From assembly GCA_033557675.1 (NCBI GenBank), contig JAWQRM010000328.1, positions 1-24,028 on the forward strand: 24,028 nt of DNA, given 5' to 3'. The notes under the pieces are model-generated. The model did not search any database and had not been told where the DNA came from. It worked only from the letters and a program-made list of their open reading frames with translations. The stretch's first letter is position 1, and each line of letters starts with the position of its first letter. This stretch comes from Coptodactyla brooksi (lineage: Eukaryota; Arthropoda; Insecta; Coleoptera; Scarabaeidae). The position numbers were made by a program, and so were the translations under genes. Shown in pieces: positions 1 to 8,106 of the stretch.

Positions 1-32
1 TATATATATAGATATATATATATATATATATA
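1..32. repeat. (TA)n microsatellite
   Basis: Alternating TA with one G interruption at the window edge; its true length cannot be seen because it may continue to the left. Confidence 0.9.
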
Positions 33-1087
33 TCCATTTTAATTTGGATTTACCCAGCGAAGACATAAGTAATTATAAATCAACAATAATTTCTTAATAA
101 ATGAATACCGATAAGTATCAATCAAAGTATTTACGGCTACTATTTGACACTACCCTAGCGTGATGAAGAAATGTTAGTGATGCAGTATCAGAAGAATCAC
201 GCATTTGAGTTATGTTTAGAACACTTAACCTACTAATTAGAATATACGTATGAAGTTAATCACCTCGCATGTGCGAACTTAATGAACCCTCAGTACATGC
301 ACCTTTCGAAAATTACGACCGTTTTATATCTAAATCACCCGGCATCATTTAATGTGACAACATTGCATAGCCGAGAGAAATACGGCACTATCGTCCGACA
401 CGCACGCTAATAATCAATAAAACGATTCGGGATATAGTAACTTTATTAGAGTGTTAATTAACGCGGAATACCGAATATGCTCGCTAACACGGCGGAGGAC
501 AGGGCCCGGTAACGTTGACGTCTCTTTGATGTCCCATTCTATTCGGGAGGTTTTATTATGTACTTCGGCTTTACTACCGAGAGAGCGCGTTAAATTTTTA
601 GAGCGCCATTAATTTGCTTTCCGCTAATATAAACCTCACAGCACGGCTCCGATCTATTTACACATACTAACGGCGAATGTAAATACGTGCGTACGGGTAA
701 TAAGCCAGTGTAGTTTTAAGCCCACGTAAAATTTGCGCAGGAATATTCCTGCTAAAGGGCCTCTTAAGAGGGAGGTATTTATAATTAGCATACCTGAAAT
801 AGTGAGTATACCGGAATGCTAAATGCTCTAAGTAAGTGGAGATGAATGGTACTTTGTCAGTTAAAGTATGAAGACGAGTTATTTGCCTCCCCATAAAGCC
901 ATTCATTAGAGAGTACTTCCCTTCATCATTAATAAAAATATACAGGGTGGATCTTAAGTTATGCTAGGAGGTTTAAATGATGAATACTGACGACAAATTA
1001 TAACAGATATAATTCTTAGATTCTACTGAAATGTAGGAACCGAACGAGACATCCGGCAAAAATAATAAATAAAGATGTCGAAGAGCA
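33..1087. other. Unassigned intergenic DNA
   Basis: About 1 kb without a recognisable gene. The longest open frame (79 codons, minus strand, 667-906) has no motif I know. Base composition is mixed: the part from about 480 to 660 is richer in CG dinucleotides than the rest. No terminal repeat, splice pattern or transposase motif was seen. It may be ordinary host intergenic sequence. Confidence 0.5.
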
Positions 1088-1176
1088 AAAATCTCTTTTG
1101 CTTGCGTATTAATTTAATAAAGATTAACCGTTTCGTGAGATAAAATTCACATCATCAGTATCTAAAAACAAATAGA
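1088..1176 (+). repeat. Left arm of PLE inverted repeat
   Basis: Reads AAAATCTCTTTTGCTTGCG at its start. Positions 1088-1127 match the reverse complement of 3539-3578 with one mismatch. After a short variable spacer, 1145-1176 matches the reverse complement of 3498-3529 with two mismatches. This is the 5' end of the PLE present in the opposite orientation. Confidence 0.85.
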
Positions 1177-1351
1177 ATGAACACCGAAACAGCAACAAAG
1201 TAACATAAACTATGTATTACAATTTAAAAATGTGTACATTGATAAGGACTGCACATGTACAAGTGCACAGGTACGATGTGAAATATTCGATATAAAAAGC
1301 GACATAAATGGTTCGAAATATACGTAAGTGTCACTACCTGAATAAAATACA

Positions 1352-1352
1352 T

Positions 1353-1397
<45 letters not shown>
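1352..1397. repeat. (TA)n microsatellite at the PLE 3' end
   Basis: A run of alternating TA with a single C interruption. On the minus strand it follows directly after the last conserved GIY-YIG-domain codons and is read as a run of Tyr-Ile, so the native stop codon of the PLE is missing or has been replaced by the repeat. Confidence 0.9.
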
Positions 1398-1400
<3 letters not shown>

Positions 1401-1401
1401 A

Positions 1402-2068
1402 GAATTGGATTTGTTTTCTTTTATAAAATATTGGTCGGTAAGGACCATGATTGTTCCCTTGTTGCATGTGGTTGTAATTAATGATACTTGGTTGTAATTA
1501 ATTATGTGTCCTGTTTTCAAATAGCCTATGTATAAACTAGATGATGGACGTGTTTTATGTTCATATATCCTTGTCTTTAATTTTCGACCTGTTTGTCCTA
1601 TGTATAATTCGTTGCAGTTTGAACATGGGATGGTGTAGATTGCACTCTTCTCGTGAATGGGTATATATTGTTCGAAATTGCCCAAGTTATTGTAGATTGT
1701 GGATTTTATGGTGAATGCTGGGGTGATATTATGTTTGTGTAGTAATTTTTTAATTTTATATTTGATTTATTATAAGTGATTTATATTTAGGTTATTTGTG
1801 TTATGGTTTTATTATTATTAAAAAGAGGATCATGTTTTAATTTTAGTTGATTTTTTTATTTTGTTGATTAACTTTATCGGATAATTGTAAGTGTATGACT
1901 ATGTGTTTATTGGTTGGTTTACGAAATATATCATATTGTAATTTGTGGTTAGATTTTATTATCGTTAAATCTAGAAAATTAAGTTTGTTATCCTTTTCTA
2001 TTCCTATTGTAAATTGTATATTAGATGTTATGTTATTTAGCTAAGAAAGTCATTTAATTGTTTATTAC
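1402..2068 (-). pseudogene. PLE reverse transcriptase C-terminal part, linker and GIY-YIG endonuclease
   Basis: This is the 3' half of the PLE open frame. Reading on minus from 2068, the first block holds the C-terminal RT/thumb pattern, with KLNFLDLTI followed by a stretch containing FRKPTNK, both typical of Penelope-type RTs. One stop lies just upstream of it. After about 150 bases of AT-rich decay comes an uninterrupted stretch: a linker (about 1690-1748), then IYTIPCSNCNELYIGQTGR near 1590-1640, which carries the GIY-YIG hallmark (Tyr-Thr-Ile ... Tyr-Ile-Gly) followed by Arg-Ile-x-Glu-His. GIY-YIG domains nick target DNA for integration of Penelope elements. A Cys-x2-Cys pair within the motif is usual for the class. 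The frame ends in a TA microsatellite, not a clean stop. Confidence 0.85.
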
Positions 2069-2070
2069 TA

Positions 2071-2270
2071 GGTTGGCCAAAAAGTTCGTGCGCCGAGTTA
2101 AAATTCAAACATTTATGCACAATTTACTAGCAAAAACAACAACAATTATTCTTCGAAGTATAGGCCATCATTGTATATGACCTTTTGCCATCGATCCGCA
2201 AGATTTCGAATCTGGTCAATCTGAAAAAATGTTTAAATTTTAACTCGGCGCACGAACTTTTTGGTCAACC
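2071..2270 (-). mobile_element. 200-bp mariner deletion derivative (MITE-like) inserted in the PLE
   Basis: Left end GGTTGGCCAAAAAGTTCGTG and right end (reverse-complemented) GGTTGACCAAAAAGTTCGTG form inverted repeats of about 45 bp with few mismatches. The flanks are TA at 2069-2070 and TA at 2271-2272, the duplication expected for Tc1/mariner insertion. The interior keeps the last 25 codons of a mariner transposase (2147-2224, minus), so this is an internally deleted mariner and not an unrelated MITE. It cannot encode a transposase but its ends look usable in trans. Confidence 0.92.
2147..2224 (-). pseudogene. C-terminal tail of a mariner transposase
   Basis: Read on minus the sequence gives a tail containing LADRWQKVIYNDGLYF, two Glu and then a stop. 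Mariner transposases commonly end in a Leu-x-x-Arg-Trp-x-Lys-Val-Ile-x-x-x-Gly-x-Tyr-Phe pattern, which this matches. All of the catalytic domain and the DNA-binding domain are absent. The fragment lies inside the 200-bp terminal-repeat element and shows which transposon gave rise to it. Confidence 0.85.
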
Positions 2271-2272
2271 TA

Positions 2273-3540
2273 ATATTACCCGTCCATACACAAAATATAT
2301 CGTCGACATATGTATTTATTAAAGGCATTAAGATCATTAATTAGGTGTGTAATTTCCAGATTATCTATATAAAGATCTACTAGGTAACCAGACAATATCA
2401 TGTCCATAGAAAGGCCTTCGGATGCTTGAAACACTTGATTATTGAAAAAACAGTAATTATGTCGGATAACAAGATTTAAGAGTTTTTGTATGTGGTTAAA
2501 CTTATTTTGGTCTTTAACATGTTAACATGCATAAAAGATTTGTAGAACGAAAGATAAAATGGTATAATTAGATTTAGATAAATTTTTAATTTACTCTATG
2601 AATTTAAAAGAGTTATCTGCGGTATATACATTTTTGTGGTTAAAAGTATTAAATATACTAATTAGTACCTTAGCAATAAGGTTAGCAGGTGAATTATAAA
2701 AAGTTGTAATGGGTCTGATGGGGTAACCTGTTTTATGTAATTTTGGTTAGGATAATATATGGGTATAGGATTCAAATATTTAGAAAAAGATTGAAGTGTT
2801 ACTTTTGTGTCATTGATCAGTAAGTTAGTTTTATTAATTAAAGTGTTTAAAGGATTTTTATTAATTAAAGTGTATTTATTGTTATTCAGAAAATATAATA
2901 CATTTTAATTATAATATGATCTATTCATAAGTACAATTCCAACTCCTTTATCTGCTTGTATATAAACTATGTCATGTATTCACTGTTAATGTTATGTTTG
3001 TTTAGGTAATTAGGTTTTTTAAGTTTGTTTTCTTTAATTGAAATAGGATAAGTTCATTTTTAATATCATTGTATTGAGGATGTTTCCAAATTATATTGTT
3101 TAGCTCTATGAAGTTAGAACTAAGATAATATTTATTAGTTAATGCATATTTACGGCCTTTATTTAATAATGTCAATTCATCAGTATTAAATGTGATATTG
3201 GTAACGTTAGTAAATAAATTAAGAGGTTTGTCCGATTTATCTGTTGTGGTCTTGGGAATTGAATATGAGGGTGGATAATTATTTTATTTAAGTTAAATGC
3301 TAAAGATTAATTTCTTTATTAATTTTGATAGTGATTTCTTCCAATTCGAGAAAGTGGAAAATATTACGTAGATCACGGTATAGAAAGGCTGTTTTATTTA
3401 AATAAAAATTTATTTTTTGATAATGCTTACGTTTTTTTTATTCATGATTAAAGTTGAAATTTTTGTATTGAATTTGTTATCGTCAAATATTTTAATGTCT
3501 ATTTGTTTTTGGATACTGATGCTGTGAATTGTATTGTATT
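2273..3540 (-). pseudogene. PLE N-terminal region and reverse-transcriptase palm (broken)
   Basis: Order of motifs on minus, from 3540 down: an N-terminal helical region (near 3340-3430); FNTDELTLLNKGRKYAL (about 3130-3190); a QADKGVGIVLMN block (about 2930-2960), equivalent to the Ala-Asp-Lys-Gly motif of PLEs; IRPITTFYNSPANLIAK (about 2660-2710), the Arg-Pro-Ile ... Asn-Ser-Pro motif; EGLSMDMILSGYLVDLYIDN (about 2365-2425), a decayed Gly-Leu-x-Met-Gly-Ser-x-Leu-Ser motif; and TYVDDIFCVW at 2281-2313, the catalytic Tyr-Val-Asp-Asp box. A one-base frameshift separates the last two motifs, and several stops occur elsewhere. The catalytic aspartates survive, but the frame does not. The protein would copy RNA into DNA at a nicked target. 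Confidence 0.85.
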
Positions 3541-3578
3541 AATCTTTATTAAATTAATACGCAAGAAAAAGAGATTTT
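3498..3578 (-). repeat. Right arm of PLE inverted repeat (5' end of the element)
   Basis: Partner of 1088-1176. Being adjacent to the N-terminal coding region on the minus strand, this is the native 5' side of the element, and the left arm is therefore the displaced copy. Confidence 0.85.
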
Positions 3579-3801
3579 CATCCTCCAATATGTTTAATTA
3601 TATCCACTTTCAAGATGAACATCGCCGACTTTAAAAATAATAAAATAATAAGATTTTATTTTATTTGTAATTAAAGAAATATCGTTCGTTTACATGAAAT
3701 AAACTATTTCTATCTTTTATTTAAAAATTTTTGATAACACGAATTTGTTGTTTTTCCGTGCGCGTTTCGTCCAGATATGAAATTCAGTAATTAATTACTT
3801 T

Positions 3802-5644
3802 TTAACCCTGCTGTGCTCCTCGTGTCCCGAAACGGATTTTCAGGTTCTATAACTTCGTCATCCTTTATCATTTGTTTCTAAGATTTTGTGACTTTGTTTA
3901 CTGGTGTGTAAAGTATGATATTGCTAAGTAGTCTTTACAAGAAATTATTAATTTTTTAGGCAAGATTGTTACGTATATAACCCTCGGGTCATTATTATCC
4001 AAAACTATTTAGATTTATTAGATTTTATATAACTTTTATTTTTAATCTTATTTATATGAATACTATAAGTGTAGTATAACTATATAGCAACCAACAAGAT
4101 TATGCGTTCATACTGATCGAATATGCAAGGCTGTCACTTGCACGATGAAGATACTTCTGAGGTAGAAAATAATACCAGAGATGATACCGACGATGGGAAA
4201 TACGAAGCAGACTGTGATTCTTCATATAGTAATGTAGTGCAAACAAATACTGTGGTTCCTGTGCAGTTAGTATAGTCAAAAGACAAAGTTATATCTTGGA
4301 TGTTAGAACATTTTCCCCAAAGTAGACGAGCATCTAGTCAAAATATAACAAAAATTATTCCTGGTCCAGCTGGGTATGCTACAATACAAGCATATATAGG
4401 ATTATTGTTGTTGGCAGGAGTGTAAATCGCACGGCGAATTAACAAAAAGTTTGTGGGATGCAGAAATTTTTTTCGTGGAACGATGTCGTAAGTTTTTTAT
4501 CGAATATCACGCGCATTACATTTTGACGACAAGGTCGATTAGAAAAATTAGCCCCTATAAGAGAGTTTTGCGGGAAGTGGATGAAAATTATGCGTAAATT
4601 GTACAATGCAGGTGATAATGTTACTGTAGACGAACAACTTACTGACTTCAGAGGACGCTGTCCTTTCAAACAGTATATTAAACTCAGCAAATAATAATCA
4701 GCAAGTCAGTAAAATATTGCATCACAATATGGACTTTTTGTGACAGTGGTAGTTCCTACGCCATGAAAGCTTATACGGTAAATTGTCCATCAAGTTTATA
4801 CGGGAAAATGTCTGAGTGAAGCACCACAAAAAAATCAAAGAATGCGAGTAGTTTTAGACCTAACATGTGAACCTTACATGTGATAATTTTTTCACGCCCA
4901 AAAAAATAAGTGAAATGCTCCACAAAAGAAAACTTACAATGTCAGGAACGGTTAAAAAAATAAACAAGAAGTGACAAGAAGCCACAAATGATACTAGATT
5001 ATAATTCAAATTAATGCAGCGTATACTTGCAAAAGAAAAACCAATCGATGGCCTAGTACTTTATTCTAGAATATACTTGATGTTAGTGCCTATAATGCAT
5101 TTGTGTTATGAAGAGAAATAAATGCAGGTTGGAATAAGAACGTTTTGTCCAAGGGAAGACTATTTCTGGAAGAATGGGGCAAACTGAGAGTTACTCCCTA
5201 ACCTACCTACGATGTCAAGAGAGAATACATCTTGTACTCAACAAGCTACTGCCGTAATAAAGAAAGTTCAAGATCAACGTGGCGAAGTAGCAGTGCCAAC
5301 TACATCTGTTGCAATCAGTGAAAATAAGAGAGCACGATGTAAAGCGTCCATCAAAATGTGACAATAAAACAAGTATATTTTTATCTTGCAAGTGGAATAT
5401 TTTTGATATTCTTTCTTGCTTATAGATTTAGTGTTTGTAATATTTTTTATTATAATACATTTTACTTGTTAATAATAATATTGCTCTTCATGGTTGTTTG
5501 CGTTTGTGTACTATAATAAAATCACAATATACTAATTTCGAGCTGTTCTTGACAATCCTCCTGTACTTGCATACATCGGGTCACTATGACCCGAAGGACT
5601 AAGACTCAAGTGTATAGTAAAACTAAGAAGAACAGCAGGGTTAA
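3802..5644 (+). mobile_element. piggyBac-like element, copy 1, with TTAA target duplications
   Basis: TTAA at 3802-3805 and 5641-5644 flank a body of 1835 bp (3806-5640). The tips are CCCTGCTGTGC on the left and, reverse-complemented, CCCTGCTGTTC on the right: the short CCC-starting inverted repeat expected for piggyBac. A subterminal inverted motif, CGGGTCAT, occurs at 3985-3992 and inverted at 5586-5593. At the right end it lies in a small palindrome (5577-5593). The interior carries a decayed piggyBac transposase on plus. Two relatives of the same family lie at 9690-10480 and 14337-16675. Confidence 0.92.
4123..5362 (+). pseudogene. piggyBac transposase, copy 1 (broken)
   Basis: A start ATG at 4123 opens an acidic N-terminal stretch of about 50 residues, usual for piggyBac proteins. 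It is followed after a stop by SKDKVISWMLEHFPQS. A block of about 50 residues that copy 2 retains, ending in YGCDWEN, is deleted between GPAGY and TIQAYIGLLLLAGV. The DDE domain starts with VDEQLTDFRGRCPFKQYI near 4628-4680, whose first Asp aligns with the first catalytic Asp of piggyBac. CDSGSSYAMKA near 4735-4768 contains the second. A later AYNAFV block (about 5090) and a partial C-terminal segment QATAVIKKVQDQRGEVAVP follow. The cysteine-rich C-terminal domain that binds the terminal repeats is cut short. Many stops and frameshifts are present, so no active enzyme is expected. Confidence 0.88.
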
Positions 5645-6514
5645 TAAAGAATAATTTCATACTTTTAAATTCGAATTTAGGTTTTAGATTGTAATGTTAA
5701 AGGGTATTATTTTATATTTGGTTCTTATGTAGGTGAATTATTATTATTAAAGTCTTGAAACTTGATATTAATTGTGTAACTAGTAATTTTAATAGTATAA
5801 CAAGCTCTTTAGACCGTAAGCATGTGGCGCAAAAAGCACGTAGCATATGGATTACACGGATTATTTGTCTACCATAACAAATTTATGCGGTGCCGTAAGT
5901 CCTCCATGCTCTAAGTTACCGCCATAAAGACTGTTACATGTAAACAGCTCCAGATTTACCATCGCAAAGTTTAACCGCGGATTAGGAATTCGTAATAAGC
6001 TTATTGTACTTAACAAGACTAAGTGTTTATTACTTTTGGCATTACAACGAGCTAATATTTATGAATTGTGTACCTACGTGTTTTGACCGTTCTGTTTATA
6101 TTATTCTGACCCACATGCATTGAACATGAGGAAGTTATTCTTAGCCTGAGTATTGTTGGCGTGTATGGCACGTTGTGAGGTGGTTAGCACGTATCTAGGT
6201 CTTGCGCTTTAGTAATGTTGAATTATTCATAGAGAATACTTTATGAAGATGTCAGCATTTTTGCGTTCTTCAAAATGTATACACCTCCTGATATATGTAT
6301 TTGCGTAGTAATGGTATGGTCATATTTGGGATGATTCATCTTCCTTTTGGACTGTCAAAAAAGGAAGAGTCGAAGCTCACGTCTCGTCGAGTGGCGCGGT
6401 AGTCAGATGTCGAGATAAACTCTATAACCTCTTCAAATCGTCGGGAATGCCAGTCTGTTATCCGGAACATGCACGGTCCCGTACGGTTCTGACTGCGAGA
6501 AAGGTCCGGTCCTA
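5645..6514. other. Unassigned intergenic DNA
   Basis: Right flank of the piggyBac insertion. It starts AT-rich and becomes more balanced from about 5810. The only frames of note are the short overlapping pair around 6336-6644, neither with a motif I recognise. No terminal repeats were found. Confidence 0.45.
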
Positions 6515-6920
6515 TCTGACACCAGAACAAGACAGTCGGCGATACAGCAGCGACTTGTGCACTCCGTTGGAATTAGATGTTTATTGCGGGAGATACGGAC
6601 CGCATGCAGTCATCAGTTTCGTCTTAATTAAGTCTCAAATTTAACGGTCCTGCGGAACGAATCGTAGTCTCTCACCGTCGGCAGATTAACTGCGCGGTGT
6701 CTTTCTGTTGCTTTTTTGGTTCATTTGAACTCACGTCCGCGTGCCTGATTCAAGGGGAAGTAACATGTTATGGATGGTGCGCGTATGCACCTTATAATAG
6801 GATGGTCTCATCAGACTATTAATAGTATTACGCAATATATTGTCGCAATGCAACCAACCCTTGGCTTGGTAACAAGTTAATCACTGGTTGCCACTTCACC
6901 AAAATAGTAGTTTTTAATTG

Positions 6921-6962
6921 TTCGACGCGCGTTTCACCAGCAAAGCCGGCCTCATCAGGAAC
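6921..6962 (-). ncRNA. Hammerhead ribozyme, type I, near-canonical
   Basis: On minus all core elements are present in order. CUGAUGAG is at 6951-6958, then a stem II of six pairs (GCCGGC, UUU loop, GCUGGU), then GAAAC at 6931-6935, then an eight-base self-complementary stem III (ACGCGCGU) and the cleavage triplet GUC at 6924-6926. Stem I is closed by UUGUUC upstream and GAACAA after the cleavage site, which pair perfectly over six bases. Hammerheads with a tiny stem III that work best as dimers are known in Penelope-like elements and retrozymes, and PLE debris lies 480 bp away on the same strand. One irregularity is an extra unpaired G at the base of stem II, so the usual closing G-C pair is G-U or bulged. 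Activity is unproven. Confidence 0.72.
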
Positions 6963-7420
6963 AAACCGAGATGTGCAATAATGACGAATAATATTTAACC
7001 TTGATAGGATGGTCTGGGATCTGCTAATATCCCGAGATAAAATTTTGCGGTATATATTTGTAAATTCAACAATCTAGGCGTTGATCTCCCATCTAGCTTC
7101 ATATTATACCTTTTATTAACCCTACTTTAGTTGCGTGGTCTAAGATCGTAGACCGCTCTCTTTTGACTACTAACCGAATGTTTTTGTTTATACGCCTGTC
7201 GAGCCTAATAGCTGTTAGTTGTACTTGAGGCCACCTTCTCAGTATGCTCACTGCCGTTAAGAAGTAATTTGATTTGCGTTATCTGTCTTCAAACAGGACT
7301 GGTCTACAACGGTATACCACGCGACTAAACGTGTAACAGTTTTTAGTTCTTGTGTTGCTTGATATCCTTGTTTCGTCGTAATGTAATGGTGTTGAATATT
7401 CATCCTGTCTTGACGATCAA
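6963..7420. other. Unassigned DNA between hammerhead and PLE fragment
   Basis: No reading frame or repeat that I recognise. A 12-base motif ATAGGATGGTCT occurs here at about 7005 and again near 6797, on either side of the hammerhead. This hints that the region is itself a decayed repeat, possibly PLE terminal sequence. Confidence 0.4.
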
Positions 7421-7662
7421 TCAGTTTTTTTTTTGTTCATGACGCGTTTCGACTTTTATCATTATCAACTGACTATATGGTGTGAATTGTGTTGAGTTCT
7501 TCAGTGTTTCTAATTCTGTGATTTCTAGGGTTTCTCTGGTGTCGAGTTTATTACCTTTTACTTGAATCTCCAATATTCTCATTGCACCCTCGATGGTACA
7601 GGGTTCGTGCCGGCATTTATTGAGGTATTCACGCAGTGTCATCTCCTGCCATATCGTCCAGA
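7421..7662 (-). pseudogene. PLE C-terminal (post-GIY-YIG) fragment, minus copy
   Basis: A 73-codon open stretch contains EYLNKCRHEPCTIEGAMRIL followed by QVKGNKLDTRETLEI. The pattern Ile-Glu-x-Ala/Thr-Met-x-Ile-Leu ... Lys-Gly-x-x-Leu-x-Thr-x-Glu-x-Leu-Glu-Ile is typical of sequence just after the GIY-YIG core in PLE proteins; that assignment is from family knowledge and not from an alignment. Compared with the plus copy at 7682-7950 it has lost about 80 bp after LEI. The frame runs on into a sequence that also forms a degenerate hammerhead core (7441-7474). 5' truncated. Confidence 0.6.
7441..7474 (-). ncRNA. Degenerate hammerhead ribozyme core
   Basis: On minus the order is UUGAUAA, a short stem (UGAU, AAAA loop, GUC), GAAAC and ACGCGUC. 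The normal CUGAUGA box has changed at two invariant positions (C3 to U, G8 to A) and no stem I pairing is visible, so it should not cleave. Its position directly downstream of a PLE C-terminal fragment is where such elements carry the ribozyme. Confidence 0.5.
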
Positions 7663-7681
7663 CTGATCGGAAATTTCAAGG

Positions 7682-7950
7682 TCGATACAATAGCATATGA
7701 CACTAATATCTGCGAATACCTCAATAAATGCTGACACGAACCCGGTACTATCGAGAGCACAATGACAATACTGGCGATTCAAGGAAAAAGCAATAAACCC
7801 TTCTCCAGAGGAGTCCTAGAAATGTACAAACACAGAAGAAGCAATGATGTCATCAACGTACAAACCAGCACTCCCCCAGGATACGTTTTTTCCCCACTAC
7901 TAAACCTCCAGACACATATATAAGGCGCGCACAATTCACACCACATAGTT
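7682..7950 (+). pseudogene. PLE C-terminal fragment, plus copy (head to head with minus copy)
   Basis: The frame at 7714-7923 reads EYLNKC, a stop, then HEPGTIESTMTILAIQGKSN and later LEMYKHRRSNDVINVQTSTP, ending with a stop at 7921. It is the same sequence as 7421-7662 in the opposite direction, with the segment after LEM intact. A shared non-coding tail (ACAATTCACACCA-C/T-ATAGT) ends near 7950, just before the point where the minus copy continues into its hammerhead, so this copy is cut off there. The two copies meet around 7663-7681, giving a palindromic arrangement. One in-frame stop is present. Confidence 0.6.
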
Positions 7951-8106
7951 TTTAGTTCACTCGACATTTCAAGTTTCTATTTGTGGCATAATGGAGGTAA
8001 ATAATATTTTAGATTTCTCTTTTGATTCAGAAAGTTTAGTTGTTATATGTAACATATAAATTTTATTTGAAACATTTGTTCTTATTGACCATTTCAGATA
8101 AGAATA

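Larger units (their letters stand above)
1088..3578 (-). mobile_element. Penelope-like retroelement (degenerate), bracketed by inverted 5'-end copies
   Basis: The minus strand reads as a Penelope-like element from about 3540 to about 1400: an N-terminal region, reverse-transcriptase motifs, a linker and a GIY-YIG endonuclease, in the order expected for this class. The left edge (1088-1176) is an inverted copy of the right edge (3498-3578). The outer 40 nt agree at 39 positions and an inner 32-nt block at 30. In known Penelope elements, partial copies at the ends in inverted orientation are common, so I read the left arm as a second, 5'-derived fragment joined to the 3' end of the main copy. 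A mariner derivative (2071-2270) interrupts the body and a TA microsatellite sits at the 3' end. Stops and at least one frameshift make it inactive. No clear target-site duplication was found outside the arms. Confidence 0.82.

Noticed and set aside
6783..6818. Second CTGATGAG on the minus strand, considered as a further hammerhead
   Set aside because: The following GAAAC box reads GCATAC, there is no GUC in place, and stem II would have only three pairs with a 12-base loop. One 8-base word is not enough.
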